This document shows, one piece after another, positions 25,776 through 36,814 of a stretch of 64,000 nucleotides of DNA. The notes beneath the pieces were generated by a model that worked only from the letters and a program-made list of their open reading frames with translations, was not told where the DNA came from and ran no database searches. A program made the position numbers and the translations under genes. The DNA comes from Thiocapsa marina 5811 (GTDB lineage: Bacteria > Pseudomonadota > Gammaproteobacteria > Chromatiales > Chromatiaceae), in assembly GCF_000223985.1 (NCBI RefSeq), contig NZ_AFWV01000005.1:186001-250000 (forward strand). Reading direction: 5' to 3'. Position 1 is the stretch's first letter; each line of letters starts with the position of its first letter.

Positions 25776-25855
25776 GTAGGGTGGACGAGCGAGAGCGAAG
25801 TCCACCCAGACCAGCGCCGGCGTTGGTGGACTGCGCTGCGCTTGTTCACCCTACA
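25776..25855. repeat. GTAGGGTGGAC inverted repeat, second copy
   Basis: An 80-bp intergenic segment with GTAGGGTGGAC at the left and TTCACCCTAC at the right, plus an internal AGCGAAGTCCACCC that can pair with the left arm. Related to the repeat at 15110-15233. It lies between the converging DUF1244 and DUF302 genes, consistent with a hairpin at transcript ends. Confidence 0.65.
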
Positions 25856-25916
25856 GCGCTTGTCCAGCCTTCCGCCTGTCTACCCGAGCGCTCCGAATCG
25901 GCGGCGTGGCCGTGTG

Positions 25917-26411
25917 TTAGAGATCCCCGGTGGCGCCCGCGGTCATGATCTCTTCGATGGTGTCGCGCACCTTCACGGCATGCTCCATCAGGTTCGGCGG
26001 CAGGTCGGCCATCCCGATGACCTTGTCGAGATCGAGCGTCGTCAGCCACGCCTTGCCGTCCTGATCCTCGATCAGGGTGATTCGACAGGGCAGATACGCA
26101 GAGAAGTCGATGTTCTCCTTGATCATCTCGTTGGCGATCCGTGCGTCGCAGAACTGGAAGATCTCGATGCGTTTGGTCTCGACCCCCATCGATTCCAACT
26201 CCTTGTAGAGCGGCAGGTGAGCGACGAGTTTGAAGTTCAGCGAGTTGGCACGAAGCTTCATCGATTCGACGGCGTCGTCCATCGAGACGTCTTCGGCCAG
26301 CGGCATCTTGAGCACCGTATCGGCGATCGTCATGCCTTCGGCATGGGATTGCGAGGCGAGGAAGGTCAAGGGCAGCAGGGCGATCAGCAGGGACAGCAGG
26401 ATCTTTCTCAT
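25917..26411 (-). CDS. Exported DUF302 family protein
   Basis: A 164-residue protein with a strong signal peptide (MRKILLSLLIALLPLTFLAS, then QSHAE), so it acts outside the cytoplasm. The rest matches the DUF302 fold, with FQFCDARIANEMI, YLPCRITLIEDQ and LTTLDLDKV. DUF302 proteins are small and of unknown function; several are linked to sulfur-oxidising bacteria. The ATG has GGAGAG about 7 bases upstream. The upstream minus-strand cupin gene is 36 bp away and may be cotranscribed. Confidence 0.78.
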   Translation of the reverse strand: MRKILLSLLIALLPLTFLASQSHAEGMTIADTVLKMPLAEDVSMDDAVESMKLRANSLNFKLVAHLPLYKELESMGVETKRIEIFQFCDARIANEMIKENIDFSAYLPCRITLIEDQDGKAWLTTLDLDKVIGMADLPPNLMEHAVKVRDTIEEIMTAGATGDL

Positions 26412-26447
26412 TGTCGCATCTCTCCGGTGAATGAATTGTTCTTGTGC

Positions 26448-26729
26448 TCAATCGAATCGGTAGTGCTTCTCGACCGGCTCGACGACCTCCCAGGTGCACT
26501 CCATGCCGGCCGGGAATGTGATGAGGTCGCCGCGGCTGAAGGTCTGAGGCTCGCCGCCGGCCGGGGTGACATGAAAACGCCCGCGTACCACATAGCAGGT
26601 CTCGGCACGATCGTAACGCCAGGGAAAGGTCGAGGGCTCTTTCTTCCAGACCGCCCAGTCCTCGACGCCGAGGACATCCAGCTTGGCGGGGGATGGTTTA
26701 TGCTCGCAGTAAATCTCAAGGTCGGTCAT
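26448..26729 (-). CDS. Small cupin protein (DUF861-like)
   Basis: A 93-residue single-domain cupin. The two conserved cupin segments are seen as RAETCYVVRGRFHVTP and FSRGDLITFPAGMECTWEV. Histidines normally used to bind metal are mostly missing, as in the (S)-ureidoglycine aminohydrolase-like/DUF861 subgroup. The start at 26729 is chosen for length; CGGAG is nearby. It precedes the DUF302 gene on the same strand. No substrate can be assigned. Confidence 0.75.
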   Translation of the reverse strand: MTDLEIYCEHKPSPAKLDVLGVEDWAVWKKEPSTFPWRYDRAETCYVVRGRFHVTPAGGEPQTFSRGDLITFPAGMECTWEVVEPVEKHYRFD

Positions 26730-26900
26730 CCATCGGCTCCGGGGTCGGCCGCCGCGATCGGCGGGTCTCGCTTTGATGCGTCGGCATTGTGGAGCGATTC
26801 CGTTGGATTTTCCACCCGAGAGACCGATCGGCGGGCCGCCGTCCGCCCTGGTGCCCGAAAAACCTTTGCGTCTTCCGCGCCTTTGCGATTTGATTCGGCC

Positions 26901-27410
26901 ATGAATGACCCCTGCCCCCCCTGCGATCAAGAGCCGAGCGCTGCACGGCTTGCCGAGTTGATGCTGCGCTCGGGTCTGCGGCTTGCTGTCGCGGAGTCCT
27001 GTACCGGCGGTTGGTTGGCGAAGGTCGCGACGGATCTCGCCGGGAGCAGCGCCTGGCTCGATCGCGGTTTTGTCACCTACAGCAACGCGGCCAAGCAAGA
27101 GATGCTCGGCGTACGAGCCGAGACGCTTGTCGCGCAGGGTGCCGTGAGCGAGGCGGTGGTTGCCGAGATGGCCTTGGGCGCGCTCAGGCACAGCCAAGCC
27201 GAGGTCGCGGTTGCCATCAGCGGCGTTGCCGGTCCCGGCGGCGGTAGTCCCGAGAAGCCGGTCGGGACCGTCTGCCTGGCCTGGGCTTGGCCGGAGGGCC
27301 AAGTCGCGACTCGACGGTTCCATTTCGACGGTGATCGTGATTCCGTGCGGCGGTGCTCGGTGCAGGCGGCGATCGACGGTTTGGTCGAGCGGCTCGGCAA
27401 CCTTGGCTGA
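26901..27410 (+). CDS. pncC: Nicotinamide-nucleotide amidohydrolase PncC (CinA C-terminal)
   Basis: A 169-residue stand-alone CinA C-terminal domain. Conserved motifs are LAVAESCTGGWLA, FVTYSNAAKQEMLGV, AISGVAGPGGGSPEKPVGTV and RRFHFDGDRD. The enzyme deamidates nicotinamide mononucleotide to nicotinic acid mononucleotide in pyridine nucleotide recycling. The gene commonly lies just upstream of recA in proteobacteria, as here. The first 15 residues are a poorly conserved Cys/Pro-rich extension. The end overlaps the start of the following gene. Confidence 0.9.
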   Translation: MNDPCPPCDQEPSAARLAELMLRSGLRLAVAESCTGGWLAKVATDLAGSSAWLDRGFVTYSNAAKQEMLGVRAETLVAQGAVSEAVVAEMALGALRHSQAEVAVAISGVAGPGGGSPEKPVGTVCLAWAWPEGQVATRRFHFDGDRDSVRRCSVQAAIDGLVERLGNLG

Positions 27411-27915
27411 GCGCTGGTTTTTCGCCCTTTGGCCGGATGCCGCGGTCCGCGATGCCTTGGCTGTACGCGTCCCCGAGCTCTTGTGCGTCGGCGCACGGGC
27501 AACCCACCCGAGCGATTTTCATCTGACGCTCGCCTTCCTCGGCCCGCTCGCACCCGACGTGCTCGCATGTGCGGAGCGGGTTGCGGATCGGATTCGAGCC
27601 CCTGGATTCGATCTCGAGCTCGATCGGGTCGGTCATTTCGCTCGGGCGCGCGTGCTGTGGTGCGGGCCCGCATCGCCGCCCGCGTCTTTGTCTGCGCTGG
27701 TGTCGGAGGTTCGGCAGCAGCTCTCCACATGCGGTCTTGTCGCCGATCCGCGTCCGTATCGGCCGCACATTACGCTCGCACGCAAGGCGGTGGCGCCTCC
27801 GGTGTCGGAGTGGTCCGCAGCGATACATTGGTCGGTCCGCGAGCTCGTGTTGGCGGCCGGAACCGGTGGTCCCGGGCCGCGTTATCGGGTGCGTCGTCGA
27901 TGGGCGTTGATCTAG
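27403..27915 (+). CDS. thpR: RNA 2',3'-cyclic phosphodiesterase ThpR
   Basis: A 170-residue 2H phosphoesterase (LigT/ThpR). The two HxTx motifs are present as FHLTLAFLG and PHITLARKA. It hydrolyses RNA 2',3'-cyclic phosphates and was first described as a 2'-5' RNA ligase. The likely start is a TTG at 27403, giving MAERWFFALWP and overlapping the pncC stop by eight bases. No ATG fits in this frame near the conserved N-terminus. The pncC-thpR-recA order suggests a small conserved cluster. Confidence 0.85.
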   Translation: MAERWFFALWPDAAVRDALAVRVPELLCVGARATHPSDFHLTLAFLGPLAPDVLACAERVADRIRAPGFDLELDRVGHFARARVLWCGPASPPASLSALVSEVRQQLSTCGLVADPRPYRPHITLARKAVAPPVSEWSAAIHWSVRELVLAAGTGGPGPRYRVRRRWALI

Positions 27916-28006
27916 CGTGCCGCCGGCCGCACTCCGCACAAGCGCGGCGCGCGTGCGATGTGCGCAATTTGAATGCCTTGCACGCCCCGATGGGCGCTAT
28001 GCCTTG

Positions 28007-28035
28007 TGACGTTTGCCGATTCGCTATGCGATAAT
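28007..28035 (+). promoter_or_regulatory. Candidate recA promoter, extended -10
   Basis: TGCGATAAT at 28027-28035 has the form of an extended -10 element. TGACGT at 28007-28012 is a weak -35 candidate at 17-base spacing. It lies about 150 bp ahead of the recA start. No convincing CTG-N10-CAG LexA operator was seen in the recA upstream region. Confidence 0.25.
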
Positions 28036-28181
28036 CCGCAACTTGCCGCGCCGGGCGACGGAATCCTCGGTGGATGCCGGTAGCTCGCCGGTTGCGGTTC
28101 CGACGTCGCTCGTGTCGGATCCGGACGTTGCAGCAGAAGCCCCTACGAATGATCAAGCCGATCAGGTTCAACGGAGACCCA

Positions 28182-29234
<1,053 letters not shown>

Positions 29235-29253
29235 GCCGAAGCCCCCTCGAGCG

Positions 29254-29709
29254 ATGGCAGAACCGGACCCCTTAACGGAGATCGTCGATCGCGCCCGCCG
29301 GCTCCTCGCCATCCGCGAGCATTCGCGCTTGGAGCTGACGCGTAAGCTGCGCTCGCGTGGGTTCGATGACGCAGGGATAGCGCAGGCAATCGACCGTCTG
29401 GTGGTCGAGGGCGCGCTCGATGAAGACCGTATGGTCGAGCAGTATGTCGCCGAGCGCGCAGCCAAAGGGTTCGGACCCTTGCGAATTCGCGCCGAGTTGT
29501 ATGAAAAGGGCCTACCCGATACCCTCGTCGACCCTCATCTCGACACCATGCGGGATGACTGGGTCGCCTATATGGCAGAGATCTACGATCGCCGATTCGG
29601 GACCGAGCCGCCGTCCGACCGCACCGAGTACGCGCGGCGCGGTCGTTTTCTCGAACAACGTGGGTTTCCCTCCGAGATGATCCGCCGCTTCCTGCGCCGG
29701 CCCGATTGA
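29254..29709 (+). CDS. recX: Regulatory protein RecX
   Basis: A 151-residue RecX, expected to bind and limit RecA filaments. Helical repeats are visible, starting [19 protein letters not shown], then [20 protein letters not shown] and [19 protein letters not shown]. The ATG at 29254 lies 19 bp after recA, the usual arrangement, and the two genes are probably one transcript. A longer in-frame sequence upstream is inside recA and is rejected. Confidence 0.93.
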   Translation: MAEPDPLTEIVDRARRLLAIREHSRLELTRKLRSRGFDDAGIAQAIDRLVVEGALDEDRMVEQYVAERAAKGFGPLRIRAELYEKGLPDTLVDPHLDTMRDDWVAYMAEIYDRRFGTEPPSDRTEYARRGRFLEQRGFPSEMIRRFLRRPD

Positions 29710-29743
29710 TCGGCCGGCGTCCGCAGTCCAACCGAGCATACCC

Positions 29744-32344
<2,601 letters not shown>

Positions 32345-32526
32345 TCTGCATGTCAAGTGACGCAGGCGTGGATCCGGCCGATCCCGACGTGCCCGGGGTT
32401 GCGTGGGTTCGCGCGGCGAGGCATCGGGACCATTGAAAAACGTTTACTTTACGTCCTTTGCGCCTTTACGGTTCATCGGAGCTAATACACCGGGAGAGAT
32501 CGAGACGTGGGTGCCGGGAGAATGCG

Positions 32527-33756
32527 ATGGGGCTGATCGTCCAGAAGTACGGCGGCACATCCGTGGCCAATGCCGAGCGGATCAAGGCGGTTGCCGAGCG
32601 CGTCAAGCGCTGGCGTGACGAGGGTCATCGGGTCGTGGTCGTGGTCTCGGCCATGTCCGGCGAGACCGATCGACTGGTCGGGCTCGCCAAGCAGATCCAG
32701 GAGCGCCCCCTCCCGCGGGAGCTCGACGTGCTTCTGTCCACCGGGGAGCAGGTGACCATCGCCTTGCTGAGCATGGCGCTCGACGCGATGGGCTGTGCCG
32801 CCCGCTCCTACACGGGAGGGCAGGTCCACATCCTCACCGACAGCGTCCACAATAAGGCCCGCATCCACGACATCGACGGCGCTCGGGTCGGTGCCGATCT
32901 CGAAGCCGGTCGGGTCGTGGTCGTCGCCGGTTTCCAGGGTGTCGACGCCGAAGGCAATATCACCACGCTCGGGCGCGGCGGTTCCGACACCTCCGCCGTA
33001 GCAATCGCGGCGGCCCTGAAGGCCGACGAATGCCAGATCTACACCGATGTGGACGGCGTCTATACCACGGACCCGCGTGTCGAGCCCAACGCGCGCAAGC
33101 TCGATCGCATCACGTTCGAGGAGATGCTCGAGATGGCGAGTCTCGGGTCCAAGGTGCTGCAGATACGCTCGGTCGAGTTTGCCGGCAAATACAGGGTGCC
33201 ACTGCGCGTGCTTTCCAGCTTCGAGGAAGGCGAGGGCACGCTCATTACGTTCGAGGAAGACATCGTGGAAGACGCCAAGATCTCCGGAATCGCCTTCAGC
33301 CGAGACGAGGCCAAACTGACCGTGCTCGGCGTCCCGGACCAGCCCGGTGTGGCCTACAGGATCCTCGGCCCGATTGCCGACGCCAACATCGAAGTCGACA
33401 TGATCATCCAGAACATCGCCGCCCAAGAGGCGACGACCGACTTCACCTTTACGGTTCACCGCAACGATTTCCCGCGCGCGCTGGAAATTCTCGATCGAAC
33501 GGCGAAGGAGTTGGGAGCGCGTCAAGTGCTCGGCGACAGCCGGATCGTGAAGATCTCGCTGGTCGGCGTCGGGATGCGCAGTCATGCCGGAATCGCAAGC
33601 CTCATGTTCTCGACCCTGGCAAAGGAAGGAATCAATATCCGCATGATATCGACCTCCGAGATCAAGATCTCGGTCGTGGTCGACGAGAAGTATCTCGAGC
33701 TGGGAGTGCGGTCCCTGCATGATGCGTTCGGTCTGGGCGGGCAGGCATCCTCTTGA
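32527..33756 (+). CDS. lysC: Aspartate kinase
   Basis: A 409-residue aspartokinase, first step of the Lys/Thr/Met pathway. The kinase domain carries LIVQKYGGTSV at the N-terminus, VVVVSAMSGETDRL, GRGGSDTSAVAIAAAL and YTDVDGVYTTDPR. Two ACT domains in the last 150 residues (LTVLGVPDQPGVAYRIL and VGVGMRSHAGIASLMF) bind the allosteric amino acid. The single-domain size indicates a monofunctional enzyme. The start at MGLIVQK is chosen over an extension to 32458. The alaS-lysC-csrA order is a common gammaproteobacterial arrangement. Confidence 0.96.
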   Translation: MGLIVQKYGGTSVANAERIKAVAERVKRWRDEGHRVVVVVSAMSGETDRLVGLAKQIQERPLPRELDVLLSTGEQVTIALLSMALDAMGCAARSYTGGQVHILTDSVHNKARIHDIDGARVGADLEAGRVVVVAGFQGVDAEGNITTLGRGGSDTSAVAIAAALKADECQIYTDVDGVYTTDPRVEPNARKLDRITFEEMLEMASLGSKVLQIRSVEFAGKYRVPLRVLSSFEEGEGTLITFEEDIVEDAKISGIAFSRDEAKLTVLGVPDQPGVAYRILGPIADANIEVDMIIQNIAAQEATTDFTFTVHRNDFPRALEILDRTAKELGARQVLGDSRIVKISLVGVGMRSHAGIASLMFSTLAKEGINIRMISTSEIKISVVVDEKYLELGVRSLHDAFGLGGQASS

Positions 33757-34026
33757 GCCTGGTCGAGTCGAGCATCGACCGTCGGTCGGCTCGAATCTGC
33801 CGCGTTCACTTGGAATTGCATTTTCGAGGACAATTATCCTTGCGGAGCGCGCGAAACGTTTGGGTTCTTGCTCGCAGGTGCTAAAATCCTCCAACGGGGC
33901 TTGGTTTCTTACACCCAATCGGTGGCCGGCAGTGCCTTTAAGACAACCGACCCCCCCCGAAACGTTGGGTTGACGGTTCGGGTAATATCATTCAATCGGA
34001 AAAGGGAACGTAAGGGAGATTAAGCG

Positions 34027-34245
34027 ATGTTGATTCTGACCCGCCGGGTTGGCGAAACCCTCATGATCGGCGACGAGGTCACGGTGACTGTCCTCGGTGT
34101 CAAAGGAAACCAGGTGCGGATCGGGGTCAATGCACCTCGTGATGTCGCCGTGCATCGGGAGGAGATTTACGAGCGCATCAAACGTGAGCAAGCCGAAGGT
34201 GGCCCGATCGCCGGAGCGGTTCCGCCCGGAACTCGCCTCGACTGA
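34027..34245 (+). CDS. csrA: Carbon storage regulator CsrA
   Basis: A 72-residue CsrA/RsmA, an RNA-binding dimer that blocks or stabilises mRNAs carrying GGA motifs. The sequence starts [16 protein letters not shown], continues with [16 protein letters not shown] and the RNA-contacting [12 protein letters not shown], and ends with a short variable tail. AAGGGAG lies about 8 bases before the ATG. It follows lysC by 270 bp and precedes a tRNA-Ser gene, a typical location. It is likely expressed from its own promoter in the AT-richer DNA upstream. Confidence 0.97.
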   Translation: MLILTRRVGETLMIGDEVTVTVLGVKGNQVRIGVNAPRDVAVHREEIYERIKREQAEGGPIAGAVPPGTRLD

Positions 34246-34290
34246 GTCTGTAGCCAAGGACGCGTAGGCAGGATAAACTACGCGTTCGTC

Positions 34291-34381
34291 GGAGAGATGG
34301 CCGAGTGGCTGAAGGCGCTCCCCTGCTAAGGGAGTATAGGCTAATCCCCTATCGAGGGTTCGAATCCCTCTCTCTCCGCCA
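34291..34381 (+). tRNA. tRNA-Ser (anticodon GCU)
   Basis: The acceptor stem GGAGAGA (34291-34297) pairs with TCTCTCC near the end, followed by a discriminator G and encoded CCA at 34379-34381. The D-arm, an anticodon stem GCTCCC/GGGAGT with loop CTGCTAA (GCT at 34325-34327), a long variable arm and a T-arm with GGTTCGAAT are all present. The long variable arm identifies a class II tRNA, and GCU reads AGC/AGU serine codons. Confidence 0.97.
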
Positions 34382-34557
34382 CTATTTTTTAAGTAGCTAC
34401 ACTAGAAAGAAAATTCCAGTCAAGTCTTACCCCTGTCCACCTTCTGATCCAACTTATCCGTTGCCCTTCTTGGTCGCTCCTTGAGCGGCGTCATGTGGTC
34501 CGGTCTGCCGACTAGACGCAGGCCTGTTTCTTCCGTTGTTCGAAAGCTGCGCCTGGA
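34382..34557. other. AT-richer spacer downstream of tRNA-Ser
   Basis: Directly after the tRNA the base composition drops (CTATTTTTTAAGTAGCTACA and further to about 34440), unlike the surrounding DNA. tRNA 3' ends are common integration sites, and accessory genes start here, but no repeated tRNA 3' end or integrase was seen in the window. Confidence 0.4.
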
Positions 34558-34947
34558 ATGCTCGCCTCGTCGGCAGCCTCGCACAAGATCGGGCAACGCC
34601 CGCGGATCGACCAACTGGCCGAGCGTCGACTCAAGGATGATCCACGTATGTCCCCGGAGGACCTCATCTCCAAATGGCAAGGCGTCACGCCCGACGGGCG
34701 TGCGGCGTGCCCAGGTGCTCTTGCCGTGCTCAATGTCGAAGAAAGGATGACTGACCTCATACGCCTGCCATGGAGCGAGACCCGATCCCGAGCGGTGGGC
34801 GAGGCCAACAAGATACTGGATGCGCTCAAGGCCAGCCCGACGACGGCACGGGCCAAGGCCAAGTTCGTGCCGGCGACCGATGGTCTGGATCCGGATGCCG
34901 AGGATCTGAGCCCCGGGGAGACCATCGCCTGCGATTACCCGAAGTGA
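34558..34947 (+). CDS. Hypothetical protein near tRNA-Ser
   Basis: An open frame of 129 residues with codon choice like true genes in its second half, where the product is polar and helical (LIRLPWSETRSRAVGEANKI, then ILDALKASPTTARAKAKF). No family is recognised and no good ribosome-binding site is seen. The first 30 residues may be non-coding, with the ATG at 34648 (MSPEDLISKW) as an alternative start. An antisense frame exists but reads less like protein. It could be a fragment of a larger mobile-element gene. Confidence 0.35.
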   Translation: MLASSAASHKIGQRPRIDQLAERRLKDDPRMSPEDLISKWQGVTPDGRAACPGALAVLNVEERMTDLIRLPWSETRSRAVGEANKILDALKASPTTARAKAKFVPATDGLDPDAEDLSPGETIACDYPK

Positions 34948-35026
34948 CCGTCCAGCCAGCGCCGCCAACCCGCGAGCGAGAGCGCTTCGAGCGGGCCGCT
35001 CGCCGGGTCGGCGAGATCCGCGTTGT

Positions 35027-35614
35027 TCATCGAACGGACTCCTCGCTCCCCCGCACTGGCGCGGTGGGCGCCGCGCGGGACCTGACCCGATTCGGATACC
35101 AGGTGGTCAGGATCACGCCACAGACCAGCAGCACATAGCTGATGGTCTCGTACTGCCAGGGCTGGAGCAGGACGGATTCCATCTTGCCGAAGGCCAGCAG
35201 CGCGTTGAGCGTGAAGATCGTGCCCCAGGCCGAGGTGAGGATAAAGTTCGTGCGCAGAAACACCGGATCGTTCCAGAGCGACGGGTCCGTGTGGGCGCGG
35301 GCATAGTCCAGCGTGAAGGGCTTGCGGATCAGCACGCTGAACCAGGTGGCGGTCGCGAGCATCCCGGCGGCGAGCACCCCCATGTGACGAATGGTCCAGA
35401 GGTCTTGGAAGCCGATGACGGCGATGCCCGCGAGCGAGAAGAAGACCAGGCCCGCCCAGAGGATGACCCCGCGGTGAATCCCGGTCAGACCGAGGATCAC
35501 GGAGATGGCCAAGGCGACGCCCAGGCCTAATTGAAGACGGAACAAACCCTCGTGGGCGATCACCATGAACGCCAGCCAGGGGCTAAAAGCGAGCAAGAGT
35601 CTGAAGAAAGACAT
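35027..35614 (-). CDS. Conserved integral membrane protein
   Basis: A 195-residue protein with five or six hydrophobic helices, starting at MSFFRLLLAF. A polar loop after the fourth helix reads FTLDYARAHTDPSLWNDPVF. The pattern is that of a conserved proteobacterial membrane protein of unknown role; no transport or enzymatic motif is seen. The C-terminal tail is basic and Pro-rich. The 3' end of this gene has a partial duplicate at 39075-39137, next to the intact desulfhydrase gene. A longer frame up to 35824 is rejected because the added N-terminus is unlike a membrane protein. Confidence 0.75.
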   Translation of the reverse strand: MSFFRLLLAFSPWLAFMVIAHEGLFRLQLGLGVALAISVILGLTGIHRGVILWAGLVFFSLAGIAVIGFQDLWTIRHMGVLAAGMLATATWFSVLIRKPFTLDYARAHTDPSLWNDPVFLRTNFILTSAWGTIFTLNALLAFGKMESVLLQPWQYETISYVLLVCGVILTTWYPNRVRSRAAPTAPVRGSEESVR

Positions 35615-35763
35615 CCCGGAAATTCCATGTCGTGTGTATAGCCTAGTGACTGCACATTCTATCAACACGGCGCATGGTGGTTTAGATCGGCTCGGCGGTC
35701 GCCGACCGGCCGGGAAGAGGAACCCCCGGCACGGCCTAGCATGCCCCGGCCGCGCCATTGCAT

Positions 35764-36105
35764 CATCGGAGCAGACCGCGATCACCCTCTCATTCTTCGG
35801 AGAAGTCCCCGATGACGGCCCCAACCATTCCCCGCCTGAACCTGGCCCACCTACCCACGCCCATCGAGCCGCTGCCGCGGCTGTCGGACCTGCTCGGCGG
35901 TCCTCGGCTCTTCATCAAGCGCGACGACCAAACCTGCCTTGCACTGCGCGGCATCAAGACCCGCAAGCTGGCGTTCCTGGTGGGCGAAGCGCAGGCGAAG
36001 GGGGCCCGGACCCTCGTCACCGCGGGTGCCTGGCAGTCCAACCACTGTCGCCAGACAGCCGCGGCTGCGGCCCGCTGCGGGATGGACTGCATCCTTGTGC
36101 TGACC
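35764..36105. repeat. Duplicated segment, left copy (matches 39136-39476)
   Basis: About 340 bp covering the upstream region and first 98 codons of the desulfhydrase-like gene is repeated in direct orientation at 39136-39476 with few differences. A shorter stretch at 35075-35136, the end of the membrane-protein gene, is also repeated, at 39075-39137. In the right copy the two pieces are joined directly; in the left copy about 630 bp separate them. Confidence 0.8.
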
Positions 36106-36243
36106 AACCTCATAAGCGAGGTCATCTGGGTCTTCGCCCGCTCCGCGGGTGTTGTCGGTCACTCGATTCAACTGGAATTCCTCAGAGTAATCCGCGCTGA
36201 CCCTGCCGGATTCGTCCGCCGCTTTTGCGGCTGTGCGGTCTAG
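35812..36243 (+). pseudogene. Truncated D-cysteine desulfhydrase-like gene (duplicate)
   Basis: Residues 1-98 are nearly identical to the start of the intact gene at 39183, including upstream DNA. The match ends abruptly at about 36105, in ILVLT, after which 45 unrelated residues lead to a stop. Only a third of the roughly 330-residue enzyme remains. The PLP-lysine region is also altered (RGIKTRKLAF against GGNKTRKLEF), so a functional enzyme is not expected. This is the older or decaying member of a duplication. Confidence 0.85.
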
Positions 36244-36814
36244 CTGGTCTTGGGGCGGCTCAGGCGACCCTAACGGCAGCAATCGGCCATTAAGAGGCAT
36301 CTCGCCTTCGACTGCCATCGGCGACTATGTATGCATCGCAGACCGGCCATCGAACGGTTCCTTATCCCGGTGGCGATGGACTCTCCTTTTCTGCGTTGCG
36401 GGTACAAGATCGGACCGGCTCGCCGATATGGTCGAGAATCCGGTCGATGGGTGCGGCATCGGTGACGAAGGCGATGATGCGCATGTCGGGGCCTCACTTG
36501 GGGCAGGTTAGCGGCATCGACTCAAAAGTCGTACCTGCAACATTGACCAGAGACAGCGGGCCGGGGAGCGGACGTTCGAGGCCGACGCAGCAGGGGCAGC
36601 GGCAAGACAGACTTCTCGGCAGCCAAGCGGATGGCAATCGTCGGGACGTCCTGAAACATCGAGGCCTCACGCGTGACGTCCGCGTCCACTGACAGCCTGG
36701 CGCCCCCCGCCGAGTCTCAAGGAATCTCCCGGAATCCGGCGCGTACCCGCCGACTCCTGCCCATCGGAGTCCCGCGCGGAAACGGGCCAAGACGTCAAGA
36801 TGGCATTCGGGTTG
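36244..36814. other. Degenerate intergenic region with transposase remnant
   Basis: About 570 bp between the truncated desulfhydrase and the protease gene. Besides the transposase-tail remnant at 36362-36508, no supported gene is present. Short frames on both strands lack recognisable features. The mixture of fragments suggests past insertion and deletion. Confidence 0.5.
36362..36508 (-). pseudogene. C-terminal remnant of an IS transposase
   Basis: Read on the minus strand, the frame gives TCPK-stop-GPDMRIIAFVTDAAP, then IDRILDHIGEPVR. This resembles the CPKCG-x-MRIIAFI tail found at the end of several IS transposases (IS91-like and related). The second zinc-finger cysteine codon is a TGA stop, and no upstream transposase domain remains. 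Assignment rests on this short motif from memory. Confidence 0.4.

Noticed and set aside
27916..28181. LexA operator before recA
   Set aside because: No CTG-N10-CAG sequence was found in this interval.
35812..36243. Functional small desulfhydrase
   Set aside because: Two thirds of the enzyme are missing, and an intact copy lies at 39183.
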